This document shows, one piece after another, positions 28,445 to 36,663 of a DNA stretch of 64,000 nt. The stretch is from CAWDNM01 sp964521195 (lineage in GTDB: Bacteria > Actinomycetota > Coriobacteriia > Anaerosomatales > JAAXUF01), in assembly GCA_964521195.1 (NCBI GenBank), contig CAZFRE010000001.1, forward strand, positions 310,001 to 374,000. Reading direction: 5' to 3'. The notes beneath the pieces were generated by a model. It searched no databases. It was not told where the DNA came from and was given only the letters and a program-made list of their open reading frames with translations. Both the position numbers and the translations under genes were made by a program. How positions within the stretch are numbered: the first letter of the stretch is position 1; each line of letters starts with the position of its first letter.

Positions 28445-28837
28445 ATGCCACGCCAACTCATCGTACCTGCCATCATCATGTCGCTCGCCTTCGTCTTCTA
28501 CACGACCGGCGTGTGGTCCGAGAGGGTCCAGCGCGACCTGCGGGGCTGGCACATCGCGCTCTTCTGGCTCGGCCTGGCGTGTGACGGCTACGCGACCACG
28601 CTCATGTCCGGGCTCGTGGCCGCCGGCGAGGACCCCGGCATCATCCACAGCGTCACAGGGTTCTCGGCGTTCTGGCTGATGGCGGCGCATGCCGCATGGG
28701 CGACGTTGGTGCTCTTCCGGGGTACGCCCGAGGCCAAGGCGCGTTTCCACCGCTTCAGTCTCGCCGTCTGGAGCGTGTGGCTCATCCCCTACTTCGGCGG
28801 CATGATCGCCGGAATGGCGCGAGGGGTGAACGGTTGA
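28445..28837 (+). CDS. HsmA/TIGR03987 family four-helix membrane protein
   Basis: 130 residues with four predicted transmembrane segments. The family signature is clear: FVFYTTGVWSERVQRDLRGW, FWLGLACDGYATTLMSG, the SVTGFSAFWLMAAHAAWAT helix and FHRFSLAVWSVWLIPYFGGM. The conserved Trp, His and Asp residues suggest cofactor or haem-related function, but none is established. The ATG at 28445 begins the conserved part; an ATG at 28436 is possible. It overlaps the next gene by TGATG. Confidence 0.85.
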   Translation: MPRQLIVPAIIMSLAFVFYTTGVWSERVQRDLRGWHIALFWLGLACDGYATTLMSGLVAAGEDPGIIHSVTGFSAFWLMAAHAAWATLVLFRGTPEAKARFHRFSLAVWSVWLIPYFGGMIAGMARGVNG

Positions 28838-29079
28838 TGTCGTCGACGCCTGAGAGCCCGCCCGCGCGCACGCCCGTGATGACGTGCAACCTGAGCCGCA
28901 CCGACCGTGTGGTCCGCTGCTTGGGCGGCGCGCTGCTCGCCGGGCTGGGCCTGTTCGCCGTGCGCGGTTGGCCGGGAGTGCTGCTTGCCGTGGTCGGGGG
29001 CGTCTTCGTGTTCAGCGGGACCGTGGGCTTCTGCCACATCTACAAGGTGCTGCATATCAGCACGAAGCGCCGGGCGTAG
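28837..29079 (+). CDS. Small DUF2892/YgaP-like membrane protein
   Basis: 80 residues. A soluble N-terminal 30 residues with M-T-C-N-L-S-R-T-D-R is followed by two membrane helices (CLGGALLAGLGLFAVRG and LLAVVGGVFVFSGTVGFC) and a short basic tail, matching the two-helix DUF2892 domain found alone or fused to rhodanese. Translationally coupled to the HsmA-like gene by start-stop overlap; the two probably act together in the membrane. Confidence 0.8.
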   Translation: MSSTPESPPARTPVMTCNLSRTDRVVRCLGGALLAGLGLFAVRGWPGVLLAVVGGVFVFSGTVGFCHIYKVLHISTKRRA

Positions 29080-29209
29080 TCGAGCAGGTCCGCTCGGTCG
29101 ATCCGCTGTGCGACCTCAAGCACCGCCTCGGGCGTGCCGAAACACTCCACGGGAAGACCACCGGCTACCGTGCGCGCCGCGGTAGCCTCACGCACACTCT
29201 GGAGAGATG

Positions 29210-31978
29210 ATGTCCGCTCGCATACGAGTGTCGGCCGCACTGTCCGCTGCGGGGCTCGTGTGCGCGCTCGTGTGGGGGGCGAGCCCGGCATTCGCTGCGA
29301 CCGCCGAGGACGCAGCCTCCGAGTTCGTCATCGGCACGGTCGTCTCGGCACAGCCACGATTGGTCGCCGAGACCGGCGTGATCGTCACCGATGTCGAGGT
29401 CGTGCAGGCCGCACCGGGCGGGGGAGTCGAGGTCGCCGGGTTCGCCATGCGCGGCGGCGAGATCGGCGACATGGGCATGTGGTCCGAGCAGTACGTGGCC
29501 CTCTCACCGGGAGATCCGGTGCTCGCGCCGGTCGAGGAGATCGGCGGCGCGGTCACCGCTGTCGGCGCGCCCGTCTCGGGGGTGGCCGCTGTCAGCGCGG
29601 GCTACATCTGGGAAGGTCTGAGCTGGCCCGACAGTTCGCTCCCCGTGCACTACCGGTTCAATCCCTCAGGCATGCCGACGGGGTCTGAGTCCGCCGTCAT
29701 CGCGAGCGCCGACGCATGGGAGAACGATGCTGGCTCGTACATGGACTACACGTACGACGGCACCACGTCGACGTCAGCCGGTGCCGCGGACGGGGTGAAC
29801 GTCGTCGGCACGGGCGCTCTCGGCGCCGGGGGCCCACTGGCGGTGTGCCAGTACTGGTACAACCCTTCGACGATGTCGATCGTGCAGTTCGACATACAGT
29901 TCAACGTCTCGAACTACAGCTTCGCGACCAACGGAAGCGGGTCGGCGTACGACGTTCGCGCCGTAGGCACGCACGAGTTCGGGCACACGCTGTGCCTCTC
30001 GGACATGTACGAGGCCGAGAACGCCAACCAGGTGATGTATGGCTACGTGACCGCGGGCGACCTGTCCAGCCGTACCCTCAAGTGGGGCGACATCGCGGGA
30101 ATCCGCGCCATCTACCCCAGTCCCGCCGGCTCGCTCTCGGGCACCGTCACCGATGCCGTGGGCACCGGGCTCTCGGGTGCGTCAGTCTCGGTACCAGGCA
30201 GCCCGGCGGTCCTGACGGGCGCGAGCGGGACGTACGCGATCTCCGGCATCGAGCCCGGGGCCTACGACGTCACGTACTCCAAGCCCGGCTACATCAGCCG
30301 GACCCTGAGCGTCACCATCGCCGATGACGGGAACACGGTGAGCAACGTGGCGCTGTCCGCTCCGCCGGCAACCACGGCAAGCGTGTCGCCGTCGACGGCG
30401 CTGAGCTCGTGGATCGCCACGTCGGCGACGGTGAGCCTGTCCGCGTCGGCGAGTACCGGGACGATCGCGTGGACGCACTACGCCGTGAACGGCGGTGCCG
30501 AGCAGGCCTACGCGACGCCGTTCGTCATCTCAGGCGAGGGCACCACGACGATCGGGTACCGCTCGCAGGACTCGCACGGCAACCTCGAGACCTCGAAGAC
30601 CGCCGCGGTCCGCATCGATCTGTCCGCGCCCGTGACGACGCTCGTGCGCCCCGGAGCCACCTATGCCGCAGGCGCGGGCGGCTGCTTGAGCCTGGTCGCA
30701 AGCGATGCGCTGTCAGGTGTCGCGACCACTTCGTGGCGACTCGGTGCGAGCGGCGGCTTCAAGTCGGGAACGGCGGTTCCGGTGCCGGCGGCAGTCGGCA
30801 CCTACACGATCCAGTACTTCTCCGTGGATGCGGTCGGCAATGCCGAGGCCGTGCAGTCGTCGCAGTTCGCGGTCATCAGCGACGCCCTGCCCCCGGTCAC
30901 CACGAGCGACGCGAAGGCGCAGTATGACACGTCCGCCAGGGTGTCGCTCACGGCCACCGACCTCGTCTCGGGCGTGGCGAGCACCCATTGGCTGCTCGAC
31001 GGTATCGCCGGCACCGGCACGACCATCGACGTCGCCGCCTACGGAAACCACTCGTTGAGTTTCTGGTCGATCGACGGCGTCGGCAACGCGGAGACGCCGA
31101 GTGCTGTCAGCTTCTTCGTGCGCGATGTGACCGCTCCGACGGTCAGCGCGTTCGTCGACGCTCTGAACACCGAGAACGCGACGATTGAATTGCGCGCTTC
31201 GGACGAGGCGCATGGGAGCGGCGTCGCATCGATCTCCTATCGGCTCGACGACGAGGCCACCCAGACCGTCGCGGGTGCCTACACCACCGTGACTCCGTCG
31301 CAGGGCGTGACGCACACCGTCACGTACTGGGCGAACGACGTCGCGGGCAACGCCAGCTCGCCCGGTTCTGTCACGCGCAAGGTGATCGGGCCGACGCGTT
31401 TCCTGCTCGATACGCTGCCGTCCCCCGTGGCGCCGGGTGCATTCGTGACACTATCGGCTCGCGTCGAGACGTTCTCGGCGGTCGCGCCTGTGGCCGGTGA
31501 GAGCGTCATCCTGCAGGTCAGCAATGGCGGCGTCTGGTCGAAGGCCGTGCCCACGGGAGCCCTGGTAGCCGAGGACGGCTCCTTCACGTTCGAGTTCTCG
31601 CCACTGCAAAGCGCCACCTACCGGTTCTCGACATCACCGGGCACCGCTCTGCGCTACGGCGTGAGCGACCCGTTCGTCATCGGGGTGCGCGCGCTGGTCA
31701 CCCGTCCTTCGGCGCCGAAGTCACCCATGGCGAAGCGCACCTTCTCGGTCTCAGGCCGGGTGACTCCGAAGCTCGCAAGCACGGCTCGGCTGAAGTGGTA
31801 CCGCGTGAAGAGCACCGGCAAGAAGTACTACGCCGGCAAGACCGTCTCGCTCTCGTCGACCGGCAAGTGGACGGCCAAGCGCAGCCTGCCGAGGGGGACC
31901 TGGGCGGCGCGGGTGGTCTACACAGACCCGTTCGGCGTTGTGACGACGAGTTCGTACCGGACGTTCAAGGTGAGGTAG
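29210..31978 (+). CDS. Large secreted metzincin protease with Ig-like modules
   Basis: 922 residues with a signal peptide ending near AFAA. The zinc motif HEFGHTLCLSD (His255, His259, third ligand Asp265) and a Met-turn QVMYGY identify a matrixin/snapalysin-type metzincin; Asp as third ligand is the snapalysin pattern. A carboxypeptidase-regulatory-like domain follows (about 305-380), then four OmpL47-like/Ig modules with W-S-x-D-x-V-G-N-A-E-T strands, and the shared basic C-terminal domain ending TSSYRTFKVR. Probable extracellular protease anchored at the surface. ATG at 29210 is 5 nt after GGAG; the ATG at 29207 is too close. Confidence 0.87.
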   Translation: MSARIRVSAALSAAGLVCALVWGASPAFAATAEDAASEFVIGTVVSAQPRLVAETGVIVTDVEVVQAAPGGGVEVAGFAMRGGEIGDMGMWSEQYVALSPGDPVLAPVEEIGGAVTAVGAPVSGVAAVSAGYIWEGLSWPDSSLPVHYRFNPSGMPTGSESAVIASADAWENDAGSYMDYTYDGTTSTSAGAADGVNVVGTGALGAGGPLAVCQYWYNPSTMSIVQFDIQFNVSNYSFATNGSGSAYDVRAVGTHEFGHTLCLSDMYEAENANQVMYGYVTAGDLSSRTLKWGDIAGIRAIYPSPAGSLSGTVTDAVGTGLSGASVSVPGSPAVLTGASGTYAISGIEPGAYDVTYSKPGYISRTLSVTIADDGNTVSNVALSAPPATTASVSPSTALSSWIATSATVSLSASASTGTIAWTHYAVNGGAEQAYATPFVISGEGTTTIGYRSQDSHGNLETSKTAAVRIDLSAPVTTLVRPGATYAAGAGGCLSLVASDALSGVATTSWRLGASGGFKSGTAVPVPAAVGTYTIQYFSVDAVGNAEAVQSSQFAVISDALPPVTTSDAKAQYDTSARVSLTATDLVSGVASTHWLLDGIAGTGTTIDVAAYGNHSLSFWSIDGVGNAETPSAVSFFVRDVTAPTVSAFVDALNTENATIELRASDEAHGSGVASISYRLDDEATQTVAGAYTTVTPSQGVTHTVTYWANDVAGNASSPGSVTRKVIGPTRFLLDTLPSPVAPGAFVTLSARVETFSAVAPVAGESVILQVSNGGVWSKAVPTGALVAEDGSFTFEFSPLQSATYRFSTSPGTALRYGVSDPFVIGVRALVTRPSAPKSPMAKRTFSVSGRVTPKLASTARLKWYRVKSTGKKYYAGKTVSLSSTGKWTAKRSLPRGTWAARVVYTDPFGVVTTSSYRTFKVR

Positions 31979-32057
31979 CCCCGCACCACCGTGCGGCTCG
32001 GCTCGACTTCGGGAACAAACGTCTCACGGCCGTCGAGTTCCCGAAAGGTCATACCTC

Positions 32058-32852
32058 ATGATTCGTCGTGCGCTCACGCTGTTCGCCGCCATCGCACTCG
32101 TCACGCTTCTGCTCGCGGGCTGCGGCGCTGAGGACCAGATGTCCGAGCTGACCGCGAACCCGTGGGTCGCCACGCAGATCCAGACGTCGGCCGGGATGGG
32201 GCCCACGCTGCAGGGTTCGTCGCCGGCGGTCTACTTCAATCCTGATGGGACCGTCACCGGTAACGCCACGGTGAACTCGTTCAAGGGGCCCTACACCGTG
32301 AACGCGCGAAACATCGCGATCGGCCCGCTCGTGGTGAGCGACTGGGACGCACCGCAGATGGAGAGCACGCAGGATCAGACCGTGCTCGATGCGCTCAAGT
32401 CCGCCGCCAGGTACCACATCAAAGACGGTGTGATGCAGCTTTCCGACGCGTCGGGCAACCTGCTGATGAGCTTGACCGTGGCCCAGGAGCCCAAGCTGGT
32501 GGGGCCGGTGTGGAAGTGCACGGCGTGTCTCGACGAGAAGGGCGAGCTCGCCTCGACGATCGGGACGAGCCAGGTGGTCGCCGAGTTCGCTCCCGACGGC
32601 GAGCTCAAGGGCTCGACAGGCGTGAACCAGTACTCGGCGGCATACACGGTCTCGGGCACGAACATGACTATCGGTCCGGACGTGAGCGTGACGAAGACAT
32701 CCGGACCGGAGGCGCTGATGGTGCAGGAGGCGAGATACCTCGCGGCCATCACGCGAACCGCCGGCTACCGCATCGAGGCCTACAGCCTGACCCTGACAGA
32801 CGCGCAGGGTGTCACGGTGGCCACCTACGTTCCGCTCGCGCCGAAGCAGTGA
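32058..32852 (+). CDS. Lipoprotein with two META domains
   Basis: 264 residues. Signal peptide with lipobox LLAGC (Cys22). Two tandem META-like domains span about 35-145 and 150-262; each has the G-x-V-N-x-Y/F core (ATVNSFKGPYTV; TGVNQYSAAYTV), an I-G-P strand and an L-S-D/L-T-D closing strand. The second is closer to the consensus and retains the Q-E-A-R-Y-L helix. A CTAC pair in the linker (about residues 154-157) is unusual. Probably a membrane-tethered envelope protein of unknown role. Confidence 0.88.
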   Translation: MIRRALTLFAAIALVTLLLAGCGAEDQMSELTANPWVATQIQTSAGMGPTLQGSSPAVYFNPDGTVTGNATVNSFKGPYTVNARNIAIGPLVVSDWDAPQMESTQDQTVLDALKSAARYHIKDGVMQLSDASGNLLMSLTVAQEPKLVGPVWKCTACLDEKGELASTIGTSQVVAEFAPDGELKGSTGVNQYSAAYTVSGTNMTIGPDVSVTKTSGPEALMVQEARYLAAITRTAGYRIEAYSLTLTDAQGVTVATYVPLAPKQ

Positions 32853-32900
32853 TCGCACCGGTGGCGGGTCCGTCGGCTCGCAGTCGCGCGACCGTCACCA

Positions 32901-33845
32901 CTACTCCCCGGCGTTCCACCCCTCGTCCTGAGCGGCCCAGCGCCCGGGTGACATCCCCACCCAGTCGTACTGGCTGATCCCGATGCTGCCGGCCTTGCGC
33001 GCGGCCTTGGTGAACGCACGGATCTGCGGGGACGACGAGCCGCTCGAGATTCCGCCGATCAGGTGGACCGGCACGTCCGAGCAGCCCGGCTGCGCTCGTA
33101 GCAACTGCATACTCGAGGTCGCGTACGCCCCGGCCGCCTTGGCGGTGTGCGCGTCGAAGGTGTAGTAGGCCATCGGCAGCAGCACGTCGTAGTTCTCAGC
33201 CACCTCCGCATAGGGGAAGACGTCCCAGAAGCCGGTCTGCTTCGCGAGTCCCACGGGCGAAGGGATGATGCCGCCGAGCGGGTACTTGGAGCCCACGTGC
33301 TTGCGCAGGGCCTTGGTGAGGCGCAGCAGATTACGGTTGCGCTTCGCGTACGACTTCACCGCGGTCGATTCGATGTCGAGCGCGAACGAGTCGGCTTTGT
33401 CGCCGTCGGGTGTCTCGAAGTCGATCGCGGCGATGCAGCGGTCGAGGTCGGTGGAGTCGGTCTTGAGGTTGGGCAGGTACCACGTCACCACGTAGATGCC
33501 GCGTTCGTGCGCCTCGGTGATGAACTTCGCGAGTGCATCCGGGTTCGAGATGCCCTCCGGCGACTTCGAGTTGCCGGTCTGGATGTAGAGCGTCGTCACG
33601 CCATGCTGCTCGAGATCGCGCACGGTCGCCGCGGGATCGCGCCACGCCCGGGCGTCCCAGAGGTCGACCCACGCACCAACGCCCTCGTACGGCTCGATGC
33701 CTCGCACCACCCTCGGCTTCTTCCTCTCGGCTGCCGGTGGCTTCTCGCCGAGCAGCCCGGCCCCGAGCGCGCCGGCCATCGCCAGCATGAGCAGCGCAGC
33801 CGCGCCAAGCAGCGGCCACCGGTATCGGAGAATGAACTGACGCAT
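32901..33845 (-). CDS. Membrane-anchored TIM-barrel glycoside-hydrolase-like protein
   Basis: 314 residues. A single N-terminal helix (about 10-30, LLGAAALLMLAMAGALGAGLL) anchors a domain resembling bacterial GH-like TIM barrels: GVGAWVDLWDARAW, LYIQTG, IYVVTWYLPNL, an acidic FALDIESTAV strand, YDVLLPMAYYTFD and a final GISQYDWVGM. Asp and Glu at strand ends are consistent with catalysis, but the substrate is unknown. The ATG at 33845 has a perfect AGGAGGT. It diverges from the M14 peptidase gene. Confidence 0.75.
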   Translation of the reverse strand: MRQFILRYRWPLLGAAALLMLAMAGALGAGLLGEKPPAAERKKPRVVRGIEPYEGVGAWVDLWDARAWRDPAATVRDLEQHGVTTLYIQTGNSKSPEGISNPDALAKFITEAHERGIYVVTWYLPNLKTDSTDLDRCIAAIDFETPDGDKADSFALDIESTAVKSYAKRNRNLLRLTKALRKHVGSKYPLGGIIPSPVGLAKQTGFWDVFPYAEVAENYDVLLPMAYYTFDAHTAKAAGAYATSSMQLLRAQPGCSDVPVHLIGGISSGSSSPQIRAFTKAARKAGSIGISQYDWVGMSPGRWAAQDEGWNAGE

Positions 33846-33943
33846 CAGACCTCCTGTCGCAATGAAGGCGATTGTACGCATGCCGAGAAGCCCGGGTGCA
33901 CGTCCGTAGTAGAATCGTCGCGCAGCCGTGATGGGAGAGCGCG

Positions 33944-34804
33944 ATGGGATGCACGCGAGGGCACGCACCGGAAGCGCGCAGTGCGCTGCGCGCGCTTGGC
34001 GCGGCCGTCGCCGGGTCTGCGCTGGTCGTCGCGGTGTTTGCGGCGACGCTGATGGCACTTCCCGTGACCGCCTCGGCGTTGACCGCGCCCGCCGCCGAGC
34101 CCACCGGCAGTGTCGAGCCCACCGGCACCACCGAGCCCACCGGCAGTGTCGAGCCGACGACCGTAGTGTCGCAGGTCACCACCCGCTCGATCGGGGTCAC
34201 CGTTCGCGGGCGGCCGATCGTGCTCGAACGGTTCGGGTCGGGTTCGCGGCACATCCTCATCGTAGGGGGCCTCCACGGCGACGAGGCCGGCGGGCTACTC
34301 GGCGCGCGGTTCAAGGCGTACCTGCGGTCGCACCCCTCCGCCATTCCCACGGACACGGTCGTCGACGTCATCGCATACGCGAATCCGGACGGCCGGGCTC
34401 TCAAGCGCCGAACGAACGCGCGCCGGGTCGATCTCAATCGCAACTTCCCGGCGAGCAACTGGACCCGCAAGCACCCGCGCGGCACCCCATCGCACGGCAA
34501 GAAGGCCGCCTCCGAGCCCGAGACCCGCGCGCTGGTCAGGCTGCTGGCCGACGAGAAGTACCTGCGCGTCATCACCCTGCATTCGCGCGGCGGATTCATC
34601 GACCCGGACGGCGCCGGCAGTCGTGCGCTCGCCAAACGCATGGCGCGCGCCGCTCATATCCGAGTGGTCAACCTGCCCGCGTACAACGGCTCGATGGGCA
34701 GCTACGTTCCCGAGAAGCACCGCATCCCGATCGTGACCTGGGAGTTGTCGAGCCGCACGCTCACCAAGCGCGTGCGCAACGGGCTGCTCGCGGGCCTGCG
34801 GTAG
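33944..34804 (+). CDS. Secreted M14 peptidase, MpaA-like
   Basis: 286 residues. An N-terminal signal/anchor helix precedes a short Pro-Thr-Glu linker with repeated EPTGSV units. The M14 zinc site is visible: GGLHGDEAGG (His, Glu), NPDGRALKRRTNARRVDLNRN, LHSRGG (third His), and a catalytic Glu in IVTWELSSR. This pattern is that of murein-peptide amidase MpaA, which trims peptidoglycan peptides; here it is exported, not cytoplasmic. The ATG at 33944 follows GGGAGAG. It is followed 15 nt later by the GH30 gene. Confidence 0.88.
   Translation: MGCTRGHAPEARSALRALGAAVAGSALVVAVFAATLMALPVTASALTAPAAEPTGSVEPTGTTEPTGSVEPTTVVSQVTTRSIGVTVRGRPIVLERFGSGSRHILIVGGLHGDEAGGLLGARFKAYLRSHPSAIPTDTVVDVIAYANPDGRALKRRTNARRVDLNRNFPASNWTRKHPRGTPSHGKKAASEPETRALVRLLADEKYLRVITLHSRGGFIDPDGAGSRALAKRMARAAHIRVVNLPAYNGSMGSYVPEKHRIPIVTWELSSRTLTKRVRNGLLAGLR
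34097..34150 (+). repeat. Three 18-bp repeats encoding the EPTG linker
   Basis: GAGCCCACCGGC followed by AGTGTC or ACCACC occurs at 34097, 34115 and 34133. It encodes the flexible linker of the M14 peptidase; the length may vary between strains by slippage. Confidence 0.7.
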
Positions 34805-34819
34805 TCGGGAGGCCAGTGC

Positions 34820-36625
34820 ATGCCAGTGCGCACCATCCGCGTCGACTGCGCCGCCGAGCAGACCGTCTTCGAGGGCTGGGGGACGTCGCTTGCGTGGTGG
34901 GCGAACGCGGTGGGACGTTGGCCCGCCGAGCAGCGCGCGCCGCTTCTGCGCCGACTCTTCACGCTTGATGCCGGCGGCCTCGGGCTCACGATCGCGCGCT
35001 TCAATGCGGGCGGCGGCGAGCGGCCGGGCACCCAGACGACGATGATGCCGCGTGCGGTCATGGACGGCTACCGGTCGCGGCCGGGCGCGCCGTTCGACGA
35101 GACCGCCGACCCTGGTCAGCGCGCCGTGCTGCGCGAGGCCGCAGCGCTCGCCTCGGCGTCGGGTGACGAGCTCGTGGTGGAGCTGTTCGGCAACTCGCCT
35201 CCATGGTGGATGACGCGCTCGGGCAGCGTGACCGGCGACTCGCTCATCGGCCGAATCCCCGCACCCAATCTCGCTCCCTCGTTCGAGCGCGACTACCTCG
35301 CCTACCTTGCCGAGGTCGCGTCGTTCGTCGAGCGCGACGCCGGCGTACGCGTGGAGTCGATCTCGCCGGTCAACGAACCGACGTCACAGGCGTGGGCGCT
35401 CGGCGGGCGGCAGGAGGGCTGCACGTATTCGCTGCGCGGTATCGACCGGCTGCTCTCGCGCTACGCCGAGGAGCCCGCGCTCGCTGGCGGCCACGTGGTC
35501 GCGGGTACCGAGGAGTGGGGGCTGCACGAGGCGGTGCGTACGTTCGACGCACTCGGCTCCGTCGCTCGCGGCGTCCTCGGGCGGCTCAACACGCACACGT
35601 ACCGCGGCGCTTCGCGCTCGGCGGTTCGGGCTCGCGCGGTGCGTGCCGGTCTCTCTCTGTGGCTGTCGGAGTTCGGCGAGGGCGGCCCTTGCGGCTACGA
35701 ACTCGCGCTCGCCATCGTGCGCGACCTGCGGGAGCTCGCACCGAGCGCGTGGGTGCTCTGGCAAGCCGTCTCGCCCGACGACTGGGGACTCTATCGCCTC
35801 ACGCACGGCGGCTCGCGCGCCGAGGTCGCACCCAAGTTCGAGGTCTTCTCGCGGTTCACGCGCTCGATCCGCCCGGGCATGCGCCTGCTGGGCACCGACG
35901 ACCCGCATTCGGTCGCCGCGCGCGGCGGCGGGCGGCTTGCCGCGGTCCTCCTCGGCAGCCTCACCGCCGAGGAGGACGTGCACCTCGACTTTGGCGCTCC
36001 TGCGGCCGGTGCAGGCGTACCCGCCGTGGTCACGGTCGCATCCGCGCTCTGCGGTGGGCTGCCGGAGCGTTTCGAGGTGCACGCCGGCGACGGGACCGTG
36101 CGGTTCTCGTTACCGCGGGGAGCCATCGCGTCGGTGGAGCTCGCCGCCGCCGACCCGTCCGCCGCCGAGCAGGGCTATCGCGGCTGCGGCACGTGGCGGC
36201 TCGTGCACGGGTCGGGGCAGCAGCTCGGTCTCGCGGTCGCGGGCGATGCCGAGTTGCGAGCAGGCGTGCGCGCGATCGGTGTCGCTCCGGACGATCGTGC
36301 CGCCGTGCAGCGCTGGCGTGCCGAACCATGTGGCGGTGGCGACGTGCGATGGGTGTGCGAGGCCTCCGGCTGCCAGCTCGACGTGGCGTACGCATCGCGT
36401 CGCCACGGGGCGCCGGTAGTGCAGTGGCGTGCCCGACTCGCCGAGAAGACCCCGCTGCATTGCCGCTTCGCCGTGCGCGAGGTCGGCGACGGCGCCTTCG
36501 AGCTGATCGCGCGCCACAGCGGCCTCGCGCTCGCGCTGGACGGTGCCGGTAGAGCGGTGACGCAGCGGCCCGGTGACGCGGCCACGCGGTGGCGTCTCGT
36601 TCGCGCGACCGGGGCGCGATTGTAG
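34820..36625 (+). CDS. GH30-like glycoside hydrolase with ricin-type beta-trefoil tail, no signal peptide
   Basis: 601 residues. FEGWGTSLAWWANAVGRW at the N-terminus and LFGNSPPWWMTRSGSVTG are typical of GH30, subfamily-5 endo-beta-1,6-galactanase type. The acid/base Glu is in SPVNEPTS and the nucleophile Glu in LWLSEFGEGG. The C-terminal 130 residues show three Q/R-x-W turns (VQRWRAE, VVQWRAR, ATRWRLV) of a beta-trefoil carbohydrate-binding domain. No signal peptide or membrane segment precedes the catalytic domain, so it should be cytoplasmic unless the start is misread. ATG at 34820 follows GGGAGG. Confidence 0.85.
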   Translation: MPVRTIRVDCAAEQTVFEGWGTSLAWWANAVGRWPAEQRAPLLRRLFTLDAGGLGLTIARFNAGGGERPGTQTTMMPRAVMDGYRSRPGAPFDETADPGQRAVLREAAALASASGDELVVELFGNSPPWWMTRSGSVTGDSLIGRIPAPNLAPSFERDYLAYLAEVASFVERDAGVRVESISPVNEPTSQAWALGGRQEGCTYSLRGIDRLLSRYAEEPALAGGHVVAGTEEWGLHEAVRTFDALGSVARGVLGRLNTHTYRGASRSAVRARAVRAGLSLWLSEFGEGGPCGYELALAIVRDLRELAPSAWVLWQAVSPDDWGLYRLTHGGSRAEVAPKFEVFSRFTRSIRPGMRLLGTDDPHSVAARGGGRLAAVLLGSLTAEEDVHLDFGAPAAGAGVPAVVTVASALCGGLPERFEVHAGDGTVRFSLPRGAIASVELAAADPSAAEQGYRGCGTWRLVHGSGQQLGLAVAGDAELRAGVRAIGVAPDDRAAVQRWRAEPCGGGDVRWVCEASGCQLDVAYASRRHGAPVVQWRARLAEKTPLHCRFAVREVGDGAFELIARHSGLALALDGAGRAVTQRPGDAATRWRLVRATGARL

Positions 36626-36663
36626 GAGAATGACGCGAGTCGGTGCTGCGAAGGGGAGGTTCG

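Noticed and set aside
29040..29291. A leftward frame containing VECFGTPEAVLEVAQRIDRA, resembling a gene remnant
   Set aside because: Part lies under the metzincin start and the rest is only about 40 residues. I cannot name a parent gene, so a pseudogene call is not justified.
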